Counted from the first letter of the stretch, positions 38,701 to 50,382 are shown. The stretch is 64,000 nucleotides of DNA from Pampus argenteus (GCA_036937835.1 CM072870.1:22580001-22644000), one strand, 5' to 3'. Notes: generated by a model from the sequence alone, not told the origin. Made by a program: numbers and translations.

Positions 38701-39003
38701 CTTTTGAAAAAGAGTCCTTGGGAAGCAGAATATAATGCAGCTATTAGAGGGACACGTGTTGCGTTTACTGTACAGAAGAGGAATTAACTTCACTAACTGG
38801 TTGATACCTTAGTTTTGCCTGAATATAAATGCACTATACACTACATGCATAGATGTGGATATCCTCTTTAACCTAATGTTTATTTGTTCGATCAAATGTG
38901 CACTGAATATCTCTCGCTGTGTTTTTGTTTGTGCCCTTCCTCTCCCTTCGTACGGGATTTTACAAATGCCTCTTCAAAGTATCATCTTCAAATATCTTGT
39001 TTT

Positions 39004-39012
39004 GAAGATGAA

Positions 39013-39043
<31 letters not shown>
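39004..39043 (+). repeat. (GAT)n trinucleotide array
   Basis: About eleven GAT units with one early AGATGAA variation. In gene sense it is (ATC)n and lies 44 bp downstream of the exon B splice donor. Confidence 0.95.
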
Positions 39044-39087
39044 TTTGGTGTTTTTAATGAACACTTCGTGGTTCGTGGTGTGTTTAC

Positions 39088-39165
39088 CTGAGTCCAGAGC
39101 CTGACGCAGCTCTGCTGGTCCACCGGAGGCTGGAGGTGCTCGGTACAGAGACTCACTGCTCATTC
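39088..39165 (-). CDS. pik3r (p85-type): p85-type PI3K regulatory subunit, BH-domain exon B (partial gene)
   Basis: Internal exon of 78 bp, with its AG acceptor at 39166-39167 and GT donor (GTAAAC) at 39086-39087. It reads MSSESLYRAPPASGGPAELR then QALDS, matching the p85-alpha stretch [20 protein letters not shown] around the position of the RhoGAP arginine finger. The arginine of LYR (equivalent to R151 of p85-alpha) is retained. The SES before LYR resembles p85-beta (SESHYR) more than p85-alpha (CSTLYR), which is the main hint for a pik3r2-like paralogue. The methionine here is internal and not a start. A polymorphic-looking (GAT)n array begins 44 bp inside the downstream intron. Confidence 0.93.
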
Positions 39166-39703
39166 CTGCAGGACAAACAAGTAAAGAAAGAGACAGGAGG
39201 TCAGCATGAAGAACAGCATGATAGAGTACATTATACTTTACAAATGATGTCAGATCTGTTTTTAAGGTTACAGGTGGTGAGTTTAGGGAATGTTTTAATG
39301 CATTTCATTATTAATGCATAAAGTGCTGCACTCAGAAGAAGAAATTAGCACTTTTTACACAGGAGGATGCAGCTTTTGTTTTTAAATGAAATAATGATGT
39401 TAAGTACGGAGCAGCATGTGGTTACTTGTTGTTTAGCATTAAAGGATAGTTTGAGGCTTTTCCAAGTGAAAATATGTAGGTGGAAGTGTTGCAAAGTTTA
39501 TCTAACGCTTATATGATACTTCAGCAGCCTCAGTCGCTAAATCAAGTTAATATCTTCCAAACTTTGCCTGTTTAGGATAAAATTCCCTTTTTGTTTCCGT
39601 AGACTGACGTTTCATGCTGAACTGTTGATTTAAACTGAGATGTTTTCCCGTTAAATGTTGTTTCTCTGCTGATTATTCTCCCTCCATGTTTTTGTTTTCT
39701 CAC
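39166..39703 (-). other. intron between BH exons A and B (538 bp)
   Basis: This is the only short intron of the gene in the window. It begins GTGAGA next to exon A and ends in a TGCAG acceptor before exon B. I see no repeats of note and no other gene. Around 39430-39520 there is a faint resemblance to the dispersed repeat that starts AAAGGAATAGTT elsewhere, too weak to call. Confidence 0.85.
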
Positions 39704-39778
39704 CATGTTTCTCGATGGCGTCGATGAGTCTCCAAACCACCACAGGAGCAGCTTCAGACAGAATCTCAGCCTCCGCTC
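39704..39778 (-). CDS. pik3r (p85-type): p85-type PI3K regulatory subunit, BH-domain exon A (partial gene)
   Basis: Internal coding exon of 75 bp on the minus strand. It has an AG acceptor at 39779-39780 and a GT donor at 39702-39703, entering with two bases and leaving with one base of a codon. It reads AEAEILSEAAPVVVWRLIDA followed by IEKHG (the final G is completed by exon B). This aligns with the start of the BH (RhoGAP-like) domain of p85, where p85-alpha has APPLLIKLVEAIEKKG ending at residue 143. The conserved core is the amphipathic helix ending in AIEK-x-G. p85 proteins bind the p110 catalytic subunit of class IA PI3K and recruit it to phosphotyrosine receptors; the BH domain contacts small GTPases. 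The phase joins exactly to exon B, 538 bp away. The upstream SH3 exon is not in the window. Family assignment is strong; the paralogue is uncertain. Confidence 0.9.
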
Positions 39779-40053
39779 CTGAGACACAGAGACATTATTA
39801 ATATTATTGATATTATTATTAATCAGTATAAAAACAACAAGCATGAGTTAAAGAAAAACAAACAATCACCCTTTTAGGTCTTTCCTTTAAGTTCCTGCAC
39901 AAATCAAATGTTTTGTCACTGCTTATGGACATACGGAGAAACAGTAGAGTGAAAATAAATCTAAAAACATTTAAAAAAATGTTAATGTTTGCAGGTTTGA
40001 AGGGAATGATTTAAATATATATTTCATTTAATTTCAGCCCGAGTATGTGCCAC

Positions 40054-40062
40054 TGTGTGTAC

Positions 40063-40097
<35 letters not shown>

Positions 40098-40105
40098 TGT
40101 GTGCG
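40054..40105 (+). repeat. (GT)n microsatellite with two interruptions
   Basis: GT array broken by AC and AT. A short CA array follows at 40145-40165. Confidence 0.95.
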
Positions 40106-40255
40106 TTCAAGGGGAGTGTGAGCTGCTGCCTGAACAACCAGTGACACACACACACACACACACAGCAGGGCAGACCCTGTAAATGTCAGTGTTGAGTTCA
40201 TGCTCAGGTCAAAACTTCACATGCCACTGGCTGATGGCATGACACCACCGCAACA

Positions 40256-40257
<2 letters not shown>

Positions 40258-40322
<65 letters not shown>
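40258..40322 (+). repeat. (CA)n microsatellite, 65 bp
   Basis: CA array with one G interruption, complementary to the GT array at 40054-40105. Confidence 0.97.
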
Positions 40323-40326
<4 letters not shown>

Positions 40327-40604
40327 AGATGTCATTCAGTCTCTTGTGTGTACATTTATACGTATTCTCAACAACACCATGATATAATTTTGGTAGCAAA
40401 CACTCATTCAGACACAAAGATTAATATGAACTAATACAGTCATGTAGTTTTCTTGTATTTGTCTTTGGGTTATGAAGTTATGGGAGTTATTTATTTATCA
40501 TTATATTTACCAATAAACCTGCATTTTTCTGCTCCACTCATATTTCTCCTCCTCATTATGCTCCTGTTGTCCATCTTTCTTTTGGCCGTGTTTATGACCG
40601 TTAA

Positions 40605-40700
40605 CAGAAATAATGGCCGCTTCCTGTTCGCGCCTCCGCGCCGTTTTGCTAGCAAAGCATTCTGGGATTTGTAGTATTACCGGCGCAAGAGGCGGGAACA
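40605..40700. promoter_or_regulatory. candidate TATA-less promoter cluster (ZNF143, ETS, E2F-type sites)
   Basis: A short CpG-rich island in AT-rich surroundings. It holds ATGGCCGCTTCCTG (ETS-like, with a YY1-like neighbour), several CGCG/CCGCGCC words, GCATTCTGGGATTTGTAGTA at 40657-40676 (an inverted match to the ZNF143/SBS consensus ACTACAATTCCCAGAATGC) and GGCGGGAAC at 40691-40699 (E2F-like). It lies about 0.83 kb upstream of exon A on the minus strand. PI3K regulatory genes are known to use alternative promoters, so an internal start is plausible but unproven. It might also drive a plus-strand transcript or be repeat-derived. Confidence 0.4.
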
Positions 40701-42125
40701 GCTATAATCCACATTTTAAATGATCTTTCAGACCAAATATAATTAATATTTAATTTTAACAAACTGTTGTCAGGTTCAGTGTAAAAAATATACTCAATTC
40801 TTGAGGGTGTCTGGATTAAACATTAGTTGGTAGTGCTTTATTCTCATCATATTTATATATTTATATACATATTATAATTTCCAAGGAGTTTCTGCGGTAG
40901 AGCAATTTAATTTGTTACTACTTTTAGGAAAAACTTAATTTAAGTGACTTTTTTTCTCCATACTTTTTTGCTTTCTTGGGGACAAATTCATAATTCATAC
41001 TTTTTTTTACAGATTTTTTTTTTATTCACTAACTAAAAGACAAGAATAATCAGCTACAGTATCTGCAAGAATTTCAATATCATGCATTCGCTTGTCTGAC
41101 AGCAGCTAATCAGCTGGAGTGGATGTGAAAAGGTTAAGCAACATGTGGGATTTCATTACAGCCCACAAACTGCAGCAGCAACTGTTATAACATCTACTAT
41201 TGGGAATCAATTAAACAGACGAAAAAGGGAATTTTCCAATTATGGATTTCCATAGAAATGGTCAACTGATGAAAGATTTATTGTGCTGGTGGAGAAGGGA
41301 CAAAGTGAAGCTGAGGTGGTGCCAGTATGAAAAGAAGCTGACAGTTCATCAAATGCTTCTCATGATCAGTCACATCACTGCTTTGTCTCCGGCTCAAATT
41401 ATTATTATTATTATTATTTTTGCAGTTTTTACTTTCCAGCTTTGAGTTAAAGAATTAGAACAACCAAAACACTGAAAAATAAATAAACAAAAACACACTC
41501 GGGAAGTGAAAATATTTGTCCATATATGTCATAATTTATCAAATCTGAGCTCATCTTACAAAATTTTGAATAAAATGAACATATACAAATGTTTACATTG
41601 ACCTTTGGAGCCGTGTCACGCAGTGCAACTGACAACAACTGAGGTTTAAAGCACAGAAGAATGAGATATGACAGCCTTTGGATCCACACAAGTCGTTGTT
41701 GATGTGGCTCTGCACATGAGATTTGTTAACAAAAAGGAACATATAGAAAATCTCCAGCTTTATTCATTAACAATGACCAGAATAAAGACTTTACAGAATA
41801 AATCCTATCAAACCCTGATCTTATTCCTTTTCATTTTAATATCTGCTTATTGTACATTGTATGTATTTGCTTTCCAGTAAAGTCAGATCTATATCACAGC
41901 ATCTTCAGAAGTGTAGCGTTAATAATCCGCTCATGTCTTTCTCTTTCCTTTGTTCTGTCTTTACTTCGCTCATGTTTCTTATGGATTTTCTCGAGAACTT
42001 GTTCATCCTTTTTTTTTTCCACGCTCATCATTTTCATCCCGGCTCAATCTTTTCTGCACATTGGCTTCCCGGCTCAGCTCTACACTCGCTCTTTTGTTGT
42101 GCTGTTGACAGTTGTGCCATATCAC

Positions 42126-42165
<40 letters not shown>
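42126..42165 (+). repeat. (CA)n microsatellite
   Basis: Uninterrupted CA array 197 bases before a 68-bp GT array. Confidence 0.97.
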
Positions 42166-42166
<1 letters not shown>

Positions 42167-42360
42167 CGGAGTGGCAGTCATTGACTTGTCCTTTGATGCA
42201 CACACAGACAAACACACACATGTGCATAAACACATGATCCAATAATCGTATTAATCTTTGGTCGAGGAAACAACAGCACACACATATCTGCTGTGTTTAC
42301 AGGTGTACAGACCTGTATCTGCTGCACAGATTCTATTTATCCGAACCACAGTCGTGCATG

Positions 42361-42361
<1 letters not shown>

Positions 42362-42429
<68 letters not shown>
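42362..42429 (+). repeat. (GT)n microsatellite, 68 bp
   Basis: Thirty-four uninterrupted GT units, the longest perfect dinucleotide GT array in the window. Confidence 0.97.
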
Positions 42430-42430
<1 letters not shown>

Positions 42431-42540
42431 ATGTGAGAGCAACGAGAAGCGGCAGAGGAATTTCCAGAGATATAGGTTGTTAAATGTACAGTGCTCCCAT
42501 TAACGTCACTGTCACAACGTATCACAGAGGCAATATCTCA

Positions 42541-43426
42541 CCGAGAAGAGAGGAGAGAAGAAAGAGAGAAAGAGACAGAAGACAAAAGAAGAGGGACAAC
42601 AGAGATGAGGACAAAAGAGCAGCGAAGAGACATAGAGGAGAAATGAGTATAAAAGAAGGGAAGAAGAGAGAAGAGAGACAAAAGAAAAAAAGGAGAGAAA
42701 AGACAAGCAATGGAGAAGAAAAAGAAAAGAGAAAAAGAGAAGAAAAAAGATTCATAGTAGAGGATACGATAAAAAAGAAGACAAAGAAAAGAGGAAAAGA
42801 AAGAAGAAAAGACAATAAAAGAGAAAGAGGGAAGAGAACAAAGAGGACAGCGAAGGAAGAGCGAGGGAGGACAAAGGCTAAGGTGACAAAAAGATGAAGG
42901 GAATAAAAAGAGAAGAGGAAATATGAGAGGATAACAAAAGAGAGGACAAAGAGAAGAAGACAAAAGATGAGAAAGAGGGAAGAGGACAAAGAGGAAAATA
43001 AAGAAGATAAATGAGGAGGAAAAAGGAAAAGAACAGAGATAAGAAAAGAAGACAGAAAAGAAGACAGAAAAGAGGACAAAAGACAAGATCAGATAAAAGG
43101 ACAAAAAGAGAGAGAAAAGAGGACATAAAGGAAGAAAAGAACAAAGAGAGGAAGAGAAGAGAAGAGAAGAGAAGAGAAGAGGAGAGGAGAGGAGAGGAGA
43201 GGAGAGGAGAGGAGAGGAGAGGAGAGGAGAGGAGAGGAGAGGAGAGGAGAGGAGAGGAGAGGAGAGGAGAGAAGAGGAGAGGAGAGGAGAGGAGAGGAGA
43301 AGAAAAGAGAACATATAGAAAAGAAAAGAAAAGAAAAGAAAAGAAAAGAAAAGAAAAGAAAAGAAAAAAGAGGACAAAGGAGAAGAGGACAGAGGAAGAA
43401 GAGAATAAAAGAGCAGCAGATTCAGA
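42541..43426 (+). repeat. polypurine tract with GGAGA and AAAAG arrays
   Basis: About 0.9 kb in which the plus strand is almost all A and G, with scattered C (mostly in GACA) and few T. It includes an AGAAG stretch at 43156-43180, a (GGAGA)n array at about 43181-43300 with one variant unit, and an (AAAAG)n array at 43318-43366. Long open frames on both strands (349 codons on the minus strand, others on the plus strand) are by-products of the composition, rich in K/E/R or S/L/F, and should not be annotated as genes. Confidence 0.95.
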
Positions 43427-43514
43427 ACAATGAAGCTGAGCAGTCGTTCGTCCCTGCAGCAGATCAGCCTCCTACCAGCTCCTATAGAGAACGTATGGAG
43501 CTGCACACAAAGAC

Positions 43515-43554
<40 letters not shown>
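43515..43554 (+). repeat. (CA)n microsatellite
   Basis: Uninterrupted CA array between the purine tract and the GT/GA array. Confidence 0.97.
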
Positions 43555-43556
<2 letters not shown>

Positions 43557-43641
43557 AGGCACCACATTTACAGTTAGACATACACACTCATAAACATACC
43601 ATACATACTGTACATACACAACTGTGGCAGTGAGAGACAAA

Positions 43642-43825
<184 letters not shown>

Positions 43826-43903
43826 GACTGAGGTGTTCTGTCATTAAAACATGCTCCATTGCACTATACTGCATAGACCTTATACTGCACTGTTATACAC
43901 ATG

Positions 43904-43939
<36 letters not shown>
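43904..43939 (+). repeat. (CA)n microsatellite
   Basis: Uninterrupted CA array. Further CA arrays follow at 44009-44033 and 44169-44201. Confidence 0.95.
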
Positions 43940-43940
<1 letters not shown>

Positions 43941-44166
43941 TCTCTTACACTCTGTGTTATTGGTTCCCTGCTGCATGAACACAAAGAGACAGATAATCAC
44001 ATGCAAACACACGCACACACACACACACACACATCTGTGTTCTCCCTACAGACAGCTGTGGTCTCCGATCAGCAATGTTTAGAAATGATTTATTGATCAG
44101 TGGAGTCCTGCAGGTGCTGCTGTTATGAAGTAGACCCTGAACTGCTGTTCTTTTAAATTTAAACTG

Positions 44167-44168
<2 letters not shown>

Positions 44169-44201
<33 letters not shown>
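44169..44201 (+). repeat. (CA)n microsatellite
   Basis: Uninterrupted CA array. Confidence 0.95.
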
Positions 44202-44206
<5 letters not shown>

Positions 44207-44600
44207 CAAAAGAAAACCTGAACATTAAGATAAGAAAGTGGTTATAGATTGAGATGCCTATATTACATATGATGCATAAGGGACTGCAGATAAGTCATAT
44301 ATTAGGTTATTCTTCTGATGTATAATATATCACATGTAGGTCAAATACTTAAACACGGCGTGTGAAAGGGGAAATACATTTATATTTGATGTTCACGGGA
44401 GATTATAAGTAGGTTTGATCTTTATCTGAAGTCCCTCTGCAGAGAGTCGGGGAGTCTCTTTTCCTCCATCAGACCAGAGGTGCAGCATGCTGTGTTCAGC
44501 CTGCAGTACCCTGCATGGACACCAGGAGGCAGATGACTCCAGCCCTGACTGGACAGTACTGTGGCCTTTTGTCCCTACAAATTGTTCCTACATTGATATA

Positions 44601-44720
44601 TCCATCCATCAATCCATCCATCCATCCATCCATCCATCCATCCATCCAATTTCTTTACCCCTTATCCTCTAGAGGGCTGCAGGGAAACTGGAGCCGATCT
44701 CAGCTCACACTGTGTGAAAG
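44601..44720 (+). repeat. (ATCC)n array with conserved repeat flank
   Basis: A (CCAT/ATCC)n array at about 44601-44648 runs directly into TTTCTTTACCCCTTATCCTC and AGAGGGCTGCAGGGAAACTG then GAGCCGATCTCAGCTCACAC. In fish genomes this combination is an interspersed repeat whose simple-repeat end is the ATCC array, so this is a transposed unit and not a bare microsatellite. Confidence 0.6.
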
Positions 44721-47340
44721 GAAATATTATAAAATGTAATCGCACATTTCTGTAATTTGACACCAGATTGTCTTCATTTGACTTTTTATTAGTTCAAAAG
44801 TTCCCTGTGTTTGTGACCTCTAGTAGCGCTACGGAGCAGGTTTTGTTGGTCTTGTGAACTTCCTGTTAATGCTTTCACACTCTTGCACTGATCTACAGAC
44901 GGCTCAAAGAAACACGGCGATGCAAAACAGCAAAGGCGAAGAAAAAGAAGAAGACTGCAAACTAGTAAATATGCATGTAAACAACACAGGTTTTAAAATG
45001 TTTCCTGAGGAAGAAAATACAAAGATGGATGACAGAGATAGAAAAAGATTTATCTGTTAACGACTCGTGCGGTTTGTTCCCAGATTCCACATTTAAACTC
45101 TTCTTTTAGTGAGACTTTCAGTCTTCAATCCTCGCTCACCGTCACATTAGACGAGTTTAACTTCTGTTACAACAGAAAAAAAGAAGTAAAAGAGGCTGGA
45201 AAACAAAAGAAGCAGGAAACAGAACAGAACAAAGAAACAAAGCGAGATCAAGAGATGAAGAAAACCAGAGAGCCTGACAATCGAAGCAGGAGGAAGAGGA
45301 AGAGAATTATATGAGCAGAGGTAGAGAGGAGAGGAGATTGTCATTTCAAGCCTTCACATTGCTAACAGGATGTGGCCGTCACGCTTCAGCAGCCTGCAGG
45401 TCACCTGAGCTCTGCTCCTCATCTCTCTATATTTTTCTACCTGCCAGTCTATCTGTCTCACATCACACCTACAGTTCATTTTAACACTAGGAAAAGAGGA
45501 AAAGGTCTGACTGCAGCACAAGAACAGAAAAAAACCCCCCACAACAAGTCCACAGAGAGAACTGACATTCCTTCAGCAAATCACAAGACAAGCAGAATAC
45601 AGAAGCAGTAGATGAACGTCTCGCCGGGATTCTCTGAACTCATGTTTGATTTTGACTTTGCAGTCACATGAGACACCGAGAGGGCGTCTGGTCAGGGTCA
45701 CACTGGGCACGAGGTGACGCCAAGAGACCGCAGTGGGTGCCACAACGTCCTCCATCTATCTCCTCCACTCTTTCAGTGATACGTCTGGAAATTTTATGTT
45801 TTAAAAGGTAGAAATAAGATGTATGGTGACATGCATGTGTTGAATGTTGCACATTATAATACGAGGTAATATGAGATATATGACTTGAATGCTTTGTCAC
45901 ACTGGACCATCTTCTCATCTTCTTCATCCCTGAATGAAATTAACGTTTTGCTGTATCAATGTGTTTTTAAGCGTTTGTGTGTACAGTGAGTGTGTACAGG
46001 TGTGCTGATGCATGCAGGTGATGTAGGTGGAAGTTTAGCAGGTTTGTGATGAGCAGAATCCAAAACATTATATAATAATAATAATTATATTTAAAATGAT
46101 ATGTAGCCATCCAGACAGTTTGGGTTTCATCCATCTCTGGGGCTTGTGCCGTCTTCTCAGGACAATGAAAGGTGAATGTTTCTCCCTCATGTGTGTCGAA
46201 TCTTAAACAGCACACAGTAAAGACCCTCCGCAGCGGCGATATTAGCGGCTAAGCCTCCGTTAAAAGCCTGGTGAAATCTTGATCTCCCATCTCCTCCTGA
46301 CCAATCTTCCATGACAGCCTCCTGGTCTGAGGAAACAGCTGCCCAGGGTCAACACACACTCATACAAGCTTCCTGGATGTGCACGTTCTGACACAGACAC
46401 AGTCATATACATGCAAACGTGGACGCTGTCTTTGTTTGGAAATTTCACAACCTCACATCCGTGAAGCACAGCCAGTCAGACACAAGCTAAATGCTATTGA
46501 TGATGTCCCTCACACAAACAAATACGAGTCATTTGTCTTGCTTTGTGACCACACACACTCATCCACACACTGTATATGCATCTTAAATACACGTGATATC
46601 CAATATCTAGGCTATAATAACTATTTCCACCTTAATGTAGGGCTCAATTTATGCTAAAAATATGTTTTATCATCTTGATTTTAGAAATAACTTCTGCAGT
46701 TTATCTTTATTCACAACTTTTGGCACAGAGAAAAGGTTAATTAAAGTGAAGCAGATGCAGTTTCTACAAAATAGAAGTAAAATATATTTTAAAAAAAATT
46801 ATCAGCAAAGAAATGATGAAAAACAACATGTGCTGTAAAATATGAAGTTCATGCATTTAACATGTTTTTTTCTGCGTTTTCAGAAACAGCTTTCAGTTCG
46901 TTTCATCACACAGTGAAGAATAACACGTACAGACGTAAATATCATGTCTGCTTCTGTTTTCATCAAACTTATTATTACACACTGATTTAAAGATAGACTC
47001 TCTGTAAACCAACTAATACATTCAGTGTTTTATTTTCACTAAAACACATTGTGTGAATCCTTCAGGCCTAACAAACATGTTGAATGCAATCAGAAAAGCT
47101 GTCATATTAAGAACCGAGTGCAATGTTTTAAATGCCTTCGAGGAGAGACAGTCTGAAAATATGCATCCTCATCCCCGTATTAAAATGATATCACGACAGT
47201 TCGCTCTGTTTTCCTGTGAGACTCACGATGGGGACAAAAAGCTTAATGTCACAAGGTTAACTATTTAACTTTAGCTGCTTCTTTTCCTCTAGATTTTATT
47301 TAATTTTATTTCTTTTACTACATGTTAAAAAATCCACATT

Positions 47341-47470
47341 CTTTAATTGGCTTTTCCAGTGCCCATAATGCTCATTCGGTCACTAATTACATTTCCTCAC
47401 CATCTAATCTGCCCCTAATTACTACTGTCATTACATTATGCAGAAATATAGAATACTAATAATGTTAACC
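47341..47470. other. CNE-like block
   Basis: Contains several TAATTA/TAATTG-type words (CACTAATTACATTTCC, CCCCTAATTACTACTG) close together in repeat-free sequence. Confidence 0.3.
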
Positions 47471-48582
47471 CGGTTCATTTCATTCCAATCAGCAATAGTT
47501 TGATTAAAATCTGAATATCGTCCCCAGTCCCTCCGTCCCTCCTTCCCGTCTATAACAGGCAGGAACTACTGAGAGTCTAATTCTTCCTCTTTTTCCCCTC
47601 TTCCTCCTTCCTCTCATTTATCACCTCCTGCTTCTTGTCATCAGACTGGCATCGTGTTACCAAACAACCTGACATTTCGCTCAACAGGATCTCGGTGAAT
47701 TCATTATTAATGGCACCGGTGAGGACATGCCACAGGTTCACATCCATCATCTAACAGCGGACGAACTTTGTCTGTGTGCTGTTTGGAGCTGGAAAGTGAA
47801 CAGCAGGTTTCTCAGTGCGTGTTGAGCTGGAAACAGCTGCTGGAAACTACTGAGACTGAACTAAGCAGACTGATATCTGGTTTCTCTGTCTGTGTGTTGT
47901 GCTCTGAACGCTTCGTTTGCAACGTTTCGTTTTTTACGTGCATGCTGTTGTCTTGTTGCTGAGGTGTTTCCATGTGTTGTTTGTTTGTCCGCTTGCATAT
48001 TTCAGATCGATTGAACACGGAGAGACCATAACATCTTACTACTATAGGTTGCTTATGTAGCCACTTGAAGCTTTCGGGAAAAAATCAGAAAAGTGGCTGC
48101 ATGAAAGGTCAATATAAGACCGATAATATGAAGCTTTTTGAACTGTAAATCAATCACTGTAACCGGTAAAACTCATTTGGAGGAAACGTAATTGTCGCCT
48201 GGATGATGGTCACGCTGTGTGTCGTCAGGTTTGGGCCGTTACACCGTTAAACCAGTGAGCCTTTTGAAATGTTTCGCTGTAATCATTAAGTATGAATGTT
48301 TCTTTGAATGCTGTGTGTGAAAGTCTGAAGGCTAATTGGTTGAATCTGCTCCTCTCCGCCAGGTGTTGTACATTTACTGTACTTGAAAACAACATTTAGG
48401 ATCGTACAATAATTTGGAGTGAATAGTGGGGAAGCGATGCATGAACGCCGGCGCTTTCAAACCCAAATCAGAGTCTCTGTGATCATGAACACTGAATAAT
48501 TTATCAGGATAATGCTGGAAGTGTGTCAGAGAGCCTAATTGGATTTTAGAGTCTTAGCTGCTGGAGTGTGTGTGCATTTAAG

Positions 48583-48589
48583 AGTGTGT

Positions 48590-48626
<37 letters not shown>
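48583..48626 (+). repeat. (GT)n microsatellite
   Basis: GT array with one CT interruption. A second GT array in the same orientation lies at 48739-48776. Confidence 0.95.
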
Positions 48627-48736
48627 TGCTGAGCCCTCGCTGATGTGAGATGTCTGAGTGGCCTTTATTGATCCGTTACTCTCTTTGGATTCCTTTAGGA
48701 ATAAAAACTTGACATCACTCAGATCAATGAACAATA

Positions 48737-48738
<2 letters not shown>

Positions 48739-48776
<38 letters not shown>
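48739..48776 (+). repeat. (GT)n microsatellite
   Basis: Uninterrupted GT array ending in GGGTGGG. Confidence 0.95.
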
Positions 48777-48785
<9 letters not shown>

Positions 48786-50378
48786 GATCACATTACTGCA
48801 GGTCAAAGTGATGACATCAGAACATTGTCCATCACAGCGGATTGGATGCACAACCACGTACACACATATATTTGTAGAAACCCAGCGTTAAATTTCACAT
48901 TAAACCAAAAGCTATAAGTAATAAAATCTGCTTTTATCTTCTAATCACGTCTTTCTGCAACGTCCTGATTCCCCCAAAACTTCCCTCTCATCAAAGTGCA
49001 AGTGAGAGAAGACACATTTCATGGAGAATCACTTCCATGAACACAAAGCAGCAGACGACAGAACAAAGAAATGATGGAGCAGATCCTCGCATGAGGCTCA
49101 CTGTCACACTGACCTCTGACCTTCAGCCTGTGTTTGTGTATGCATGACGACAATTTACATGCATGTATGCACGCAGCAGCCACCTGCACATTTACATGCA
49201 TGTATGCGCGCATGTGTTTGCATGTGAGTGAGTGTTTGTATGATTGTGTTGAGGACTGTGCAGGATTCAGCACAGCTCCAGCCGTTGGCGTACATTTCAG
49301 GTTATTTCTGCTCAAACCTTTTTGCCTTTGGCTGAACTGGGTTTGTTTGGTGAACTCCCATCATGCTTTTCTCTTTTTATTGGCCGACAACTGCGAGAAC
49401 AAACTAGAACAAAGTGTCACAGCCAACCAGGGAGAGAGCCAAGAGGCCGAGCCCAGAGTGAGGGTGAAAGGCAGGGCAGGAGGGTGTGTGTGTGGAAGAA
49501 ATGATTTCTGTGAACCAAAGCCATACATTATATATGAAAAATATACCCCTCAGATGTCTGAGATATTATTATGATCAACAGTTTACTCACCTAATTAATG
49601 CTAAACTGCAGATAATAGCAACAAAATGTCTTTCTATTATATATATAATATCTATAATATATATTATATATATTATATATAGTCCACAGAGTCAACTGAA
49701 GTCAACTGCTATAAAAAAAATCATAGTTTTTTACATTTTAGGGCTCAGTTATTTTATCTGTTTGATTTTGAAAGAGAAAAATATGCAAAAAAAAAAAAAG
49801 AAAACTCTTCAAGTGAAACTGCATTGATCTGCAGTAAATCATTTTGTGTTAGAGATGAGAGAGATGATATACGAGATATGAATATATCATAAACTGGACG
49901 TCTGCAATTCAAAACTTTTCTTTGACCTCTAAAATGAAAATATTAAAATAGACGATTTTCACATTTTTATATGAACACAAATCAAATCACTTCTACTAAC
50001 CAGCTACCTCCAAGTCCTCTTTCACTACTTCATCCTGACCTTAAACTACGCTTCAAACTTTTAAATATGACCATATATATATTCAGCCTTATTCTGTAAG
50101 TACATTTACATGCAGAGTTCATACTGAATGAAAAGAGACAAAGAGATGAATTCCAGTAATTATTCTTCCCGAACATCCAGTGTCCTGCAGCGTGTGCATA
50201 CGTTGTGGTTCCTGGTGTACCATTTGTCTGTATTATACATTAATGAGAACCGGTGTACATTCACAACTAAACACAAACACAGTAAAACCACATCTCAACA
50301 GTTTCCCGCCCATCAGCAGATTTCTGTTGTTTTCATGAATACAAATGCACTCAACCTTTTACTATTCTCATTCACCTT

Positions 50379-50382
<4 letters not shown>

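Larger units (their letters stand above)
24014..39087 (-). other. intron between BH exons B and C (15.1 kb)
   Basis: A large intron inferred from the compatible phases of exons B and C. It holds a (GAT)n array next to exon B, (CA)n arrays at 27275-27307, 27505-27530, 35167-35199 and 35822-35849, (GT)n arrays at 31225-31253 and 37165-37190, an 18-base C run at 27537-27554, a (CAG)5 at 25318-25332, a GA-rich stretch at 29868-29929 and a degenerate GTCCTCA repeat region at 35262-35640. Plus-strand exon-like sequence occurs at 35650-35760 and 36370-36403, with low support. The blocks 24700-27270, 27560-29860, 30000-31200, 31260-34480 and 36420-38990 are unremarkable AT-rich intron sequence in which I recognise no gene. 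Confidence 0.8.

Noticed and set aside
38960..39163. Histidine-run protein including exon B
   Set aside because: The histidine run is translation of the (GAT)n array past the exon B donor.
42538..43587. 349-codon open frame on the minus strand, and shorter ones on both strands of the same tract
   Set aside because: Composition artefact of the purine tract: S/L/F-rich on one strand and K/R/E-rich on the other, with no domain and no splice context.
49636..49682. AT-only palindromic stretch as a replication or matrix-attachment site
   Set aside because: Short TA-rich simple sequence with no supporting context.
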